Assembly (NCBI GenBank): GCA_009782555.1
Contig: WRIV01000010.1
Location: 1 to 64,000 of the forward strand
DNA: 64,000 nt
Source of the DNA: Treponema sp.
GTDB lineage: Bacteria > Spirochaetota > Spirochaetia > Treponematales > Breznakiellaceae
Reading direction: 5' to 3'
Shown here: positions 55,889 to 64,000 of the stretch, one piece after another
Layout: each line of letters begins with the position of its first letter
How positions within the stretch are numbered: the stretch's first letter is position 1
Made by a program: the position numbers and the translations under genes
Notes under the pieces: model-generated
The model's database searches: none
What the model saw: only the letters and a program-made list of their open reading frames with translations
Told to the model about the DNA's origin: nothing

Positions 55889-56869
55889 ATGAATCAAAAA
55901 CACCTTCTCTGGCTTTTGGCCGGAATTTCCCTTGTTTTTGGCTGTTCCAAAACTGCCCGGCAGGATGAAACTCCCGGCGCCGAAGAAGCGGTGCTGGAAT
56001 TAACGGAAAATCCCCAGGGCGTATTTGTGATCGACGGCTCGTTAAGCGAGTTTAAAGACGGAAAAATGCAATGGAAGGCCAATATGTATGCCGGCGATAC
56101 CGTAGGCTGGACGGGAGAAAAAATGGAAGCGGTCCGGGCCTACGATGGAGCGACCCGGACTTTTTACCGGGTCGAAGCCAATGGAGAATACTGGGTCCAT
56201 GACTATTATATAGCCGGTCCCGCGGTGCCCGCGGTAATTTGCAGCGCCGAAACGGTGCTGTATACCAGGCCCGATCCCGGTTCGGTGGCCCGGACGGGAA
56301 CGGTTACCCTTCCCAAGTATACGATAGTGGCAATGCTGCCGGATGATAATTATACCGATGATTTTATACCGGTTGCCGCCTTTGTAAATCTTGGACAGCC
56401 CGGTGAACGGTGGGTAAAAATCAAAAATATTTCCTGGGATCCCAATGATGTGAACGCTGTAAAAATTACCCGGGCGGCGGCGGTGGTCAAAAACCCGGTT
56501 TCCCATAAAGAGCTTTTGGAAAATGCCATAAAAATGATCGCCGAGAGCAGCAGTTTTAACAATATGCAGAACGATCCTGCCCTTTTTGAACTGGAGGTAA
56601 CAAACAATCTGGAATTGTTAACCGAATGGAAAGACTACACGGTTATCTCCGACTGGGTGAATGTCCGGGAATTGCCGACCATAAACAGTAATGCGGCGGG
56701 AAGATTGAACCGCGGTGATATTGTCATGATAACTGCGGCGAGCAAAGAAGTAATTACCCTGGAATCCGCAGGGGAAGGGACGGAAAAGGTTTCCGGCATT
56801 TGGCTTAGAACCGATCAGGGGACTTGGGTTTTTAGCGCCTATGTAATTCCGTATCCGGCCGCTCAATAG
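55889..56869 (+). CDS. Lipoprotein with SH3-like domains
   Basis: Lipobox SLVFGC; SAETVLYTRPDPGSVARTGTVTLPKYTIV and SDWVNVRELPTINSNAAGRLNRGDIVMI resemble bacterial SH3. Confidence 0.6.
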   Translation: MNQKHLLWLLAGISLVFGCSKTARQDETPGAEEAVLELTENPQGVFVIDGSLSEFKDGKMQWKANMYAGDTVGWTGEKMEAVRAYDGATRTFYRVEANGEYWVHDYYIAGPAVPAVICSAETVLYTRPDPGSVARTGTVTLPKYTIVAMLPDDNYTDDFIPVAAFVNLGQPGERWVKIKNISWDPNDVNAVKITRAAAVVKNPVSHKELLENAIKMIAESSSFNNMQNDPALFELEVTNNLELLTEWKDYTVISDWVNVRELPTINSNAAGRLNRGDIVMITAASKEVITLESAGEGTEKVSGIWLRTDQGTWVFSAYVIPYPAAQ

Positions 56870-56895
56870 GCTTCTCACTTGCTATAGTCAGTTAG

Positions 56896-57825
56896 ATGAA
56901 TCTTGAAGCTTTTATCCTCGGCTGCGGCGGGATGATGCCCCTGCCGCACCGGCATTTAACTTCGGTGCTGTTACGGCGGGAAGGGGAACTTTTTTTATTT
57001 GACGGGGGAGAGGGAACCCAGGTAAGCCTGCGGCGGCTCAATCTCCGGTGGAAAAAAATATCCGCTATTTTTGTCAGCCACACCCATGCGGATCATGTAA
57101 CGGGTATTCCCGGCCTCCTTATGCTTTCTTCCCAGGTAGACCGGGATGATCCCCTTTTTATTTACGGCCCCCCCCGGATTGCTGAGTATATCGAAACAAG
57201 CCGCCGGGTGCTGGATATGTATATCAACTACGAAATCGTGGTCAAGGAATTTACCGAAGGGGGCATAATCCACCAGGGCGAAGGCTTCCGTATCCGGTCC
57301 TTTCCCCTGCGGCATACCAAACCCTGTTTTGGCTATACCCTGGAAGAGGAGGGGAGGCCCGGGATTTTCCACCCCGAACAGGCGGAAAAGCTGGGCATAC
57401 CCCGGGGGCCCCTTTGGGCAAAACTCCAGGCTGGGGAAAACGTAACCCTTGCCGATGGAAACGTGATCCACCCCCGGGATGTGCTGGGACCTCCCCGGTC
57501 CGGAAGAAAGTTCAGCTTTGTTACCGATTCCCTGGCTTTTCCCGAAATTGCTCCGGAAGTTGCGGGTTCGGATCTTTTTGTCTGCGAAGGGATGTTTGAG
57601 CAGGATTTGGAAGAAAGCGCCCGGGAAAAAAAACACATGACCGCCGCGGAGGCCGCCCGGATTGCCGCCGCCGCCGGAGGCATACGGAAAATGGCCCTGA
57701 TCCACTACAGCCCCCGCTACAACGAACAGAACCTTAAGGGCCTTTTGGCGGAGGCCAGAGAAATTTTTCCCGGCACGGTCCTAAGCCGGGACAGGATGGT
57801 TTTTCCCATTGATTTTATCGATTAA
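56896..57825 (+). CDS. rnz: Ribonuclease Z
   Basis: IFVSHTHADHVTGIPGLL (HxHxDH); FVTDS; CEGMFEQD; LIHYSPRY. Confidence 0.93.
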   Translation: MNLEAFILGCGGMMPLPHRHLTSVLLRREGELFLFDGGEGTQVSLRRLNLRWKKISAIFVSHTHADHVTGIPGLLMLSSQVDRDDPLFIYGPPRIAEYIETSRRVLDMYINYEIVVKEFTEGGIIHQGEGFRIRSFPLRHTKPCFGYTLEEEGRPGIFHPEQAEKLGIPRGPLWAKLQAGENVTLADGNVIHPRDVLGPPRSGRKFSFVTDSLAFPEIAPEVAGSDLFVCEGMFEQDLEESAREKKHMTAAEAARIAAAAGGIRKMALIHYSPRYNEQNLKGLLAEAREIFPGTVLSRDRMVFPIDFID

Positions 57826-57857
57826 CTCATTTCATAGTAATAAGACAAGGTGAACCA

Positions 57858-58841
57858 ATGATAGAAGTAGAAAACATTACCAAGCATTATGGCGGGGTGG
57901 AAGCGGTTAAGGAGCTTTCCTTTTCCGTAGGAAAGGAACAGGTCATGGGTTTTCTGGGTCCCAACGGAGCGGGGAAAACCACGATTATGAAGATCCTTAC
58001 GGGGTATCATTTTCCTTCCGGCGGATCGGCTAGGGTGGCTGGTTTTTCGGTAACTGATGATCCGGTGGAGGTAAAGAAGCGCACCGGTTATCTTCCCGAA
58101 AGTGTTCCCCTCTATGCCGACATGACCGTGGAAGAGTACCTTTCCTTTATGGCCGCCGCCCGGCTTGTTCCGGCGGAACAGCAGAAAGCGGCCCGGGAAA
58201 AGAGCATCGCCGGCTGCGGCCTTAAGGGGGTGCGGACCAAGCTGGTGGAAACCCTTTCCAAAGGATACAAACAGAGGGTGGGGCTGGCCCAGGCAATCAT
58301 CCACGATCCGCCCATCCTGATCCTTGACGAGCCAACTTCGGGACTGGACCCCAATCAGATCATCGAAATCCGATCCCTTATCAAGGAACTGGGAAAAAGC
58401 AAGACCGTGATCCTTTCCACCCATATCCTGCAGGAAGTGGAGGCGGTCTGCTCCCGGGTGCTGATCCTCAACGAAGGGCGGATAGCCGCTCAGGGTACAC
58501 CGGAAGAAATAGCCGGTACCCTTAAAGGGGGCGATACCTGGGAACTTCTGCTCAAGGGCTCTGACATTGCAGAAAAATGCGGACGCCTTTCGGCCGGTGC
58601 GGCGCCGGAAATAGAAGAAGAGGACGGGCTTTGCAAGGTCCGGTTTTTCCTTTCTTCCGGCGCTTTTGGCAATGTCGACGGTGAACGCATATTTGACTGG
58701 GCCGTGGCGGAGGGGCTTAAAATACTAAGCATGAACCGGCGTAAACTCAGCCTGGAAGATATATTCGTCAAGCTAACCGGCGATGAAACTACCGGGCGGA
58801 ACGATACTGATAAGACGGAGGTTTATCATGGAAATCCGTAA
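57858..58841 (+). CDS. ABC transporter ATP-binding protein (GldA-like)
   Basis: MGFLGPNGAGKTTIMKILTGY; LSKGYKQRVGLAQAIIHDPPILILDEPTSGLDPNQI. Confidence 0.93.
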   Translation: MIEVENITKHYGGVEAVKELSFSVGKEQVMGFLGPNGAGKTTIMKILTGYHFPSGGSARVAGFSVTDDPVEVKKRTGYLPESVPLYADMTVEEYLSFMAAARLVPAEQQKAAREKSIAGCGLKGVRTKLVETLSKGYKQRVGLAQAIIHDPPILILDEPTSGLDPNQIIEIRSLIKELGKSKTVILSTHILQEVEAVCSRVLILNEGRIAAQGTPEEIAGTLKGGDTWELLLKGSDIAEKCGRLSAGAAPEIEEEDGLCKVRFFLSSGAFGNVDGERIFDWAVAEGLKILSMNRRKLSLEDIFVKLTGDETTGRNDTDKTEVYHGNP

Positions 58842-59556
58842 ATCCCTAATCCTGGCAAAAAAGGAATTCTTTTCCCTCTCCAATTCGCCGGCTTTTTTTG
58901 GGATCCTCCTTTTCTTTTCCCTCTTTTGCTCAATCTGGCTTTTTTACCTGCAGGGCTATTTTTCCATGAATACCGCAAGTTTCCGTCCGTTCTTTGCCGC
59001 CTTTCCCCCGGCTTTTATCCTGGTAATTCCCATGGTCACCATGAAGTCCTGGGCGGAAGAACGGAAGCTGGGCAGCATTGAACTGCTTTTGACTATGCCT
59101 TTTTCTGAATGGGAACTGGTGCTTGGCAAATTTTTTGCCGCCCTGGGAACGGTGATCCTCCTTTTGGCCTTAACTCTACCCGTGCCGTTAAGCATACTGC
59201 CCCTGGGCCGTTTTGATCTGGGAGTGCTGGCCGGTGAATATCTGGGGGCGGTTTTTCTTGGAGCCACCGCTTCTTCTCTGGGACTCCTCCTTTCCAGCCT
59301 TTCCAAAAATCAGGCGGGAGCCTTTTTGGGTACCACCGCGGTTCTGCTTTTTACTATGCTCATCAATCAGCTTACCCTGTCCTTCTCCTTTCCGCCGGTT
59401 ATTGCAGAGGGGATCAACTTTATTTCTCTCTCGTTTCACTTTGACAGTTTTTCCAAAGGGATCATTGATACCAGGGATTTGGCCTTTTTTTCGATCACCA
59501 CAGCGTTGTTCCTGTTTTTGAATACCCGGGTGATACTTTTTAGGAAGTGGAGCTAG
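58828..59556 (+). CDS. ABC transporter permease (GldF-like)
   Basis: MEIRKSLILAKKEFFSLSNSPAFF; MVTMKSWAEERKLGSIELLLTMPFSEWELVLGKFFA. Overlaps the ATPase end. Confidence 0.88.
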   Translation: MEIRKSLILAKKEFFSLSNSPAFFGILLFFSLFCSIWLFYLQGYFSMNTASFRPFFAAFPPAFILVIPMVTMKSWAEERKLGSIELLLTMPFSEWELVLGKFFAALGTVILLLALTLPVPLSILPLGRFDLGVLAGEYLGAVFLGATASSLGLLLSSLSKNQAGAFLGTTAVLLFTMLINQLTLSFSFPPVIAEGINFISLSFHFDSFSKGIIDTRDLAFFSITTALFLFLNTRVILFRKWS

Positions 59557-59565
59557 GAGGTTAGC

Positions 59566-61158
59566 ATGACAAAGAAACAACTTTCCCTGGTTACCCTGCT
59601 CAGTATTTTCAACATACTGTTTCTTCTTTTGTTAAGCCGGCGGTTTTGGTTCCGGCTGGATCTTACCGCCCACAAGGCCCATACCCTGGCACCGGTATCC
59701 CGGAATCTTCACAGCGAAATCGAAGAGAATGTCCGGATCAGTTATTATCTTTCCAGTAAACTTCTTTCGCTGGATCCGGCACCGTCGGAAATAATCGATA
59801 TGCTGCGGGAATACGAAGCCCGGTCCCGGAGAAAAATTCAAGTAACCGTAAGGGATCCTGCAAAATATCCTTTGGAGGTAGAGCGTTTCGGACTCTATCC
59901 ACAGCCGCTTTCCAGTCTGGATATGGATGAATTAAATTTTTCCGTGGTGTATTCGGGAATTGTCATTGAGTACCTTAATAATGCCGAAGTGCTTCCCTTT
60001 GTTTATTATCTGGATACTTTGGAATACGACATTACCAGCAGGATCCGTTCCCTGGCAAGCGGCAAACGCCGGGAACTGGGAGTTATTGCTCCTGAGGGCC
60101 GGAGAAACTGGAACGATCATTACGGTATTCTTAACCAGGCTTTTTTTCAAAGCGGTTATTCGGTGCTGCCCCTGCGGGCGGGAGAAGAAATTCCCGATAC
60201 CCTGCCGGTTCTTTTTGTGCTGGGCGGCTCGGAAGAACTGGATGAATACAGCCTATACCATATAGACCGTTATATTCAGCTGGGAGGCAGGGTATTTTTT
60301 GGAGTTGAAAGCGTAAATGTTGATTTAAACACCCTGGAGGGGCGGCTTAAAAACGACAAGGGCCTTTTATCCATGATTTCGTATTATGGCATTACCCTGG
60401 GACAGTCTCTGGTTCTTGACCAGGCGTGCCTTTCTGTACAGTATTCTCAACTATCAAGACCCGTACGCTATCCGCCATGGGTAAGGGTCCTGGAAAACCA
60501 GAGCAGCGAGGATCATCCCCTGGTTGCTTTTTTTGGCGGGGTGGATCTTTTTTGGGCCTCTCCCCTTTATTTTACCCTGCCCGAATCGGGGGCGGTTAAA
60601 GGAGAAACACTTTTTACTTCTTCCCCCAATGCCTGGCTAATGGCGGATACTTTTTTTCTCAGTCCTGAACAGAGTTCCCTTTTTGCGCTTGGATCGGAAG
60701 AGACTGCCGGAGAAAAAATCCTTGCCGCAGCGCTGGAAGGAACCTTCCCCAGCTGGTTTGAGGGAGTTGAAAAACCCCGGAGATACAAATATGGATGGGA
60801 TGATGATGAGGAAGAGGAGGAACTTCCTCCCATGCCTCCGGCGCCCAGGGAGTCGCGAATCGTGGTGGTGGGAGATGCAGATATAGGAAGCCGCCTGTTA
60901 AGCCAGCAAAGCGGCAACCTTAATTTTCTTTTGAAAGCAGCGGACTGGCTGGGAAAAGACGACGACATTGTGGGGATTAGAAACCGGCAGAGCGGGTCGG
61001 GCCGGCTTGACCGCATTACTGATGAAGCAAAACAGAGGGGGGTGATCAATTTTTCCCGGATCCTCAACATCGTTATTGTTCCCATGATGATTGCGATCTA
61101 TGGCATTACCCGGCTGGTAAAACGGAATCGAAAAAAGGAGCAGGATCATGGACTATAA
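59566..61158 (+). CDS. GldG-like ABC-type transport auxiliary protein
   Basis: N-terminal TM plus LDLTAHKAHTLAPVSRNLHSEIEENVRISYYLSSKL; VVVGDADIGS; C-terminal TM. Confidence 0.82.
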   Translation: MTKKQLSLVTLLSIFNILFLLLLSRRFWFRLDLTAHKAHTLAPVSRNLHSEIEENVRISYYLSSKLLSLDPAPSEIIDMLREYEARSRRKIQVTVRDPAKYPLEVERFGLYPQPLSSLDMDELNFSVVYSGIVIEYLNNAEVLPFVYYLDTLEYDITSRIRSLASGKRRELGVIAPEGRRNWNDHYGILNQAFFQSGYSVLPLRAGEEIPDTLPVLFVLGGSEELDEYSLYHIDRYIQLGGRVFFGVESVNVDLNTLEGRLKNDKGLLSMISYYGITLGQSLVLDQACLSVQYSQLSRPVRYPPWVRVLENQSSEDHPLVAFFGGVDLFWASPLYFTLPESGAVKGETLFTSSPNAWLMADTFFLSPEQSSLFALGSEETAGEKILAAALEGTFPSWFEGVEKPRRYKYGWDDDEEEEELPPMPPAPRESRIVVVGDADIGSRLLSQQSGNLNFLLKAADWLGKDDDIVGIRNRQSGSGRLDRITDEAKQRGVINFSRILNIVIVPMMIAIYGITRLVKRNRKKEQDHGL

Positions 61159-62086
61159 AAAAAAGATACTCATCCTTGGATCATCCGCTGTTTTTTTGGC
61201 GCTTCTGTACATTCTTTCCCTGGCGCTGGATCCGCAGCGGATCAATGCCCGCAGCGATCGCTTTACCTGGCTTCCTGCCGTTTTGCGGGAAGAAGCGGAT
61301 CGGATCGAAATAAGCCGGGACGGAGACAAGCAGGAGCTGGTTTTTCGAAACGGTTTTTGGTTTGCCCTTGTTGATTCCGCCGAAGTGCCCGCCAAACAGG
61401 GAAGGGTGGATGATCTTTTCCGGATCCTCAGCACCCGAGGCGCCTTTCCCCGCCGCGGTTCCAGTGCCGCTAATCACGCGGAACTGGGCCTGGACGGTTC
61501 TACCCGGCTTCTTGTCCGGGGCGGAGCGGGACTTCCCCTGCTGGATCTTCTGGTTGGAAAAGATGATCCTTCCGGCAGGGGTGTGTTTCTTCGCAGGAAC
61601 GGAGAAAATGAATTCCGCAGCGGCGACCGGCTCATCGGATCCTATGTAAACGGAGATCGTACATCATGGTACGATCTAAAACTCTTTGAAGAAAAATCCC
61701 TTGATCAGGTGCAGCGTGTGGAGGTTCATTTTTCCGGATACACGGGATCGGAAGATATAACATACGGAGACTATATCATAACCCGCAGCGGCGAAAACTG
61801 GATTATGGGAAACACTCCTCTTAACCGGGAAAAAACCGAAACATGGATCAAGGGAATCCTGGAAGCACAGGGCGAGGATGCCCTGTCTGCCGACGGGGAA
61901 TTTGATTTTAACGCTGCCGCTGTAATCCGGGTAGAATTGGGGGACAGTTCTGCCCTTGAACTTCAGGTTGTACAGCCCGGAGAAGACGGCAGAAGCGCCG
62001 CCATGGCAAAGGGTAAATCTTTTTTGTTTTTGCTTTCCCGGTGGACCCTGTCCCGGCTGATACGGGATCGGGAATATTTTTGGTGA
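61148..62086 (+). CDS. DUF4340-like domain protein
   Basis: N-terminal TM; ADRIEISRDGDKQELVFRNGFWFALVDSAEVPAKQGRVDDLFRIL; downstream of the gldAFG-like genes. Confidence 0.75.
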   Translation: MDYKKKILILGSSAVFLALLYILSLALDPQRINARSDRFTWLPAVLREEADRIEISRDGDKQELVFRNGFWFALVDSAEVPAKQGRVDDLFRILSTRGAFPRRGSSAANHAELGLDGSTRLLVRGGAGLPLLDLLVGKDDPSGRGVFLRRNGENEFRSGDRLIGSYVNGDRTSWYDLKLFEEKSLDQVQRVEVHFSGYTGSEDITYGDYIITRSGENWIMGNTPLNREKTETWIKGILEAQGEDALSADGEFDFNAAAVIRVELGDSSALELQVVQPGEDGRSAAMAKGKSFLFLLSRWTLSRLIRDREYFW

Positions 62087-62094
62087 TAAATAAT

Positions 62095-62511
62095 ATGGAA
62101 AAGGCCCAAATAGAAATTACCTTAAAAAATATCGCCGATGTCTTTAAATCAGAGGACGGTCATCTGAAAAACGGGGACATCCGCCAAGCAGCGGTTACGG
62201 CGGCGGTGGACACCGGCAAAATGCAGATGGTTATTACGGAGGAACTGTGCAAAAAACTGGGGCTTGCCGTAAAAGAAGAAGAAGATATTATCATAGAAGA
62301 CAATGGCCGGCAGATAACCTGCAAAAAGACCGAGGCGATAGAAGTACACTGGAAAAACCGGTCTGTTGTGCTGACCGCCCTGACCGCTCCCGGCATTGAA
62401 AAAGTTCTGTTTGGTTCCTTTCCCCTTCAGTCCATGCGCCTGACGATCGATCCTGCAACCAGGGAAGTTGTAGGCATACACGGCGATGGCGATGATTTGC
62501 TGGTTATATAA
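62095..62511 (+). CDS. Clan AA (retropepsin-like) aspartic protease-like protein
   Basis: AAVTAAVDTGKMQMVITEELCKKLGL (DTG) and VLFGSFPLQSMRLTIDPATREV; start trimmed to MEKAQIE. Confidence 0.7.
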   Translation: MEKAQIEITLKNIADVFKSEDGHLKNGDIRQAAVTAAVDTGKMQMVITEELCKKLGLAVKEEEDIIIEDNGRQITCKKTEAIEVHWKNRSVVLTALTAPGIEKVLFGSFPLQSMRLTIDPATREVVGIHGDGDDLLVI

Positions 62512-62548
62512 AAAGCATTAGGGGGATTGTAAAAGCAAACCTTTGGTT

Positions 62549-62574
62549 TATGTGCCGCTAGGAGGCGGCATATG
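62549..62574 (+). promoter_or_regulatory. Hairpin presenting the uvrA Shine-Dalgarno in its loop
   Basis: tatgtgccgc - taggag - gcggcatatg; 10-bp stem including G-U pairs, loop TAGGAG; ATG at 62576. Confidence 0.6.
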
Positions 62575-62575
62575 T

Positions 62576-64000
62576 ATGGACAAACTTGTTATCAAGGGCG
62601 CCAGGGAACACAACCTAAAAAACATTGATCTGGAACTGCCCAGGGACAGGCTTATTGTCATATCCGGCCTTTCCGGATCGGGAAAAAGTTCCCTGGCTTT
62701 TGATACGATCTTTGCAGAAGGCCAGCGGCGCTATGTAGAAAGTTTGTCCGCCTATGCCCGGCAGTTTTTGGGCCGCATGGATAAGCCCGACCTGGACTAT
62801 ATTGAAGGTCTGTCTCCGGCCATCTCCATAGAACAAAAAACCACCCACCGTAATCCACGGTCCACGGTGGGAACCGTGACGGAAATTTACGATTACTACA
62901 GGCTCCTCTATGCCCGGGCGGGGATTCCCCACTGTCCCCAGTGCGGCAGAGAAATCAAAGAACAAGCGGTGGATGCGATCATCGATACGATCATGGCCAT
63001 GGGATCCGGAGACCGGGTGCAGCTCTTGTCGCCGGTGATCCGGGGCAAGAAGGGCGAACACCGGGACATTATCGAAAACGCCCGCAAGGCCGGCTTTGCC
63101 CGGGCCCGGATCGACGGGGTGCCGGTAAGCCTGGACGAAGAGATCAAACTGGATAAGCAAAAAAAACACACCATCGAGATCATCGTGGACCGCCTTGTGG
63201 TAGGGGACGATATACGATCCCGGCTGGCCGAATCGGTAGAAGCCGCCCTGGAAGCCGCCGATGGGATCATGCTGGTTCTGGCCCAGAAAAAGGGAGAAAC
63301 AAAGATCTACGAATATTTTGTTTCACAAAAAAATTCCTGTCCGGACTGCGGCGTTTCCATTCCCGAACTTCAGCCGCGGCTTTTTTCCTTTAACAATCCT
63401 TACGGAGCCTGTCCGGCATGTTCCGGCCTGGGGATCAAAATGGAATTCGATCCCAATCTGGTTATCCCCGACATGGGCCTTTCCTTTAACGAAGGAGGCT
63501 GTGTTCCCTACAACCCGGACAGCGCCTGGCACCGCAGCCGTTTTGAAAGCCTCGCCAAGCATTATAAATTCAATTTGAATACCCCCTTTAAGGAACTGCC
63601 CAAAGCCATATTGCGGGCCATCCTCTATGGTTCCAAGGACGAAATCAAGGTCCGCTATGAAAACAGGGACGGTACGGGACACTTTGAGTATAACTCCCGT
63701 TTTCCTGGCGTACTGGAAGATCTAAGGCGCCGGTACTTTGAAACCCAATCAGCGGGGATCAAGGATTGGCTGGAAAAATTCATGAGTCAAAAACCCTGCG
63801 AGGACTGCGGAGGCAGACGGCTAAAGCCGGAAGCCCTGGGCGTAACCGTGGGCGGAAAAAATATCTGGGACCTGTCCAGTCTTTCGGTAACGGAATCGCT
63901 GAGATTCTTTGAAACCCTAAAGATGAGCAAGAACGAAAAGATCATTTCCAAACAGATACTCAAGGAGATCAATGCCCGGCTGGGTTTTATGCAGAATGTG
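62576..64000 (+). CDS. uvrA: Excinuclease ABC subunit A, 5' part (runs off the window)
   Basis: MDKLVIKGAREHNLKNIDLELPRDRLIVISGLSGSGKSSLAFDTIFAEGQRRYVESLSAYARQFLGRMDKPDLDYIEGLSPAISIEQKTTHRNPRSTVGTVTEIYDYYRLLYARAG; CPQCGREI, CPDCG and CPACSGLG zinc motifs. Missing from the ORF track because it is open at the edge. Confidence 0.97.
   Translation, partial: MDKLVIKGAREHNLKNIDLELPRDRLIVISGLSGSGKSSLAFDTIFAEGQRRYVESLSAYARQFLGRMDKPDLDYIEGLSPAISIEQKTTHRNPRSTVGTVTEIYDYYRLLYARAGIPHCPQCGREIKEQAVDAIIDTIMAMGSGDRVQLLSPVIRGKKGEHRDIIENARKAGFARARIDGVPVSLDEEIKLDKQKKHTIEIIVDRLVVGDDIRSRLAESVEAALEAADGIMLVLAQKKGETKIYEYFVSQKNSCPDCGVSIPELQPRLFSFNNPYGACPACSGLGIKMEFDPNLVIPDMGLSFNEGGCVPYNPDSAWHRSRFESLAKHYKFNLNTPFKELPKAILRAILYGSKDEIKVRYENRDGTGHFEYNSRFPGVLEDLRRRYFETQSAGIKDWLEKFMSQKPCEDCGGRRLKPEALGVTVGGKNIWDLSSLSVTESLRFFETLKMSKNEKIISKQILKEINARLGFMQNV

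Overview
The window reads as a chromosomal segment of a spirochaete, most likely Treponema or a termite-gut treponeme relative. That placement rests on gene content and protein style only; no search was run. It is mostly densely packed, operonic core genome. In order it contains: (i) a chimeric remnant at the left edge, an RHS/YD-repeat fragment fused to an IS481-like transposase C-terminus; (ii) a minus-strand FAS-II operon (fabH-D-G-F-Z-V) continuing into etfB-etfA-acyl-CoA dehydrogenase; (iii) a divergent mglB-A-C sugar ABC transporter with deoC; (iv) secG, a PTS EIIA gene and a V-type ATPase cluster (G-like, C, I, K, F, E, A) that stops after subunit A; (v) tRNA-Leu, tig, clpP, clpX; (vi) flgF-flgG-flgJ-like genes; (vii) a GH13 sucrose-phosphorylase-like enzyme, an NSS symporter, a CPBP protease and a PilZ protein; (viii) comEC, rsmA, yggS and tandem RluA-family synthases; (ix) a NusG-paralogue-led sugar dehydratase/aminotransferase operon; (x) a repeat-rich SPOR protein, glgA, ACT plus two paaK, comF, DUF1576, mnmA, an HD protein and rubrerythrin; (xi) a degraded intergenic patch, tRNA-Cys, rnz, a Gld-like ABC system, a clan-AA protease-like protein and the 5' part of uvrA. 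No CRISPR array, prophage or obvious defence island was seen. The most notable observations are the NusG-paralogue (LoaP-like) sugar operon, the V-ATPase cluster lacking B and D, the FAS-II/ETF/acyl-CoA dehydrogenase fusion operon, a perfect 38-bp palindrome between mglB and mglA, a hairpin presenting the uvrA Shine-Dalgarno in its loop, and an exact 60-bp coding repeat in the SPOR protein. I did not find a clearly novel multi-gene system.
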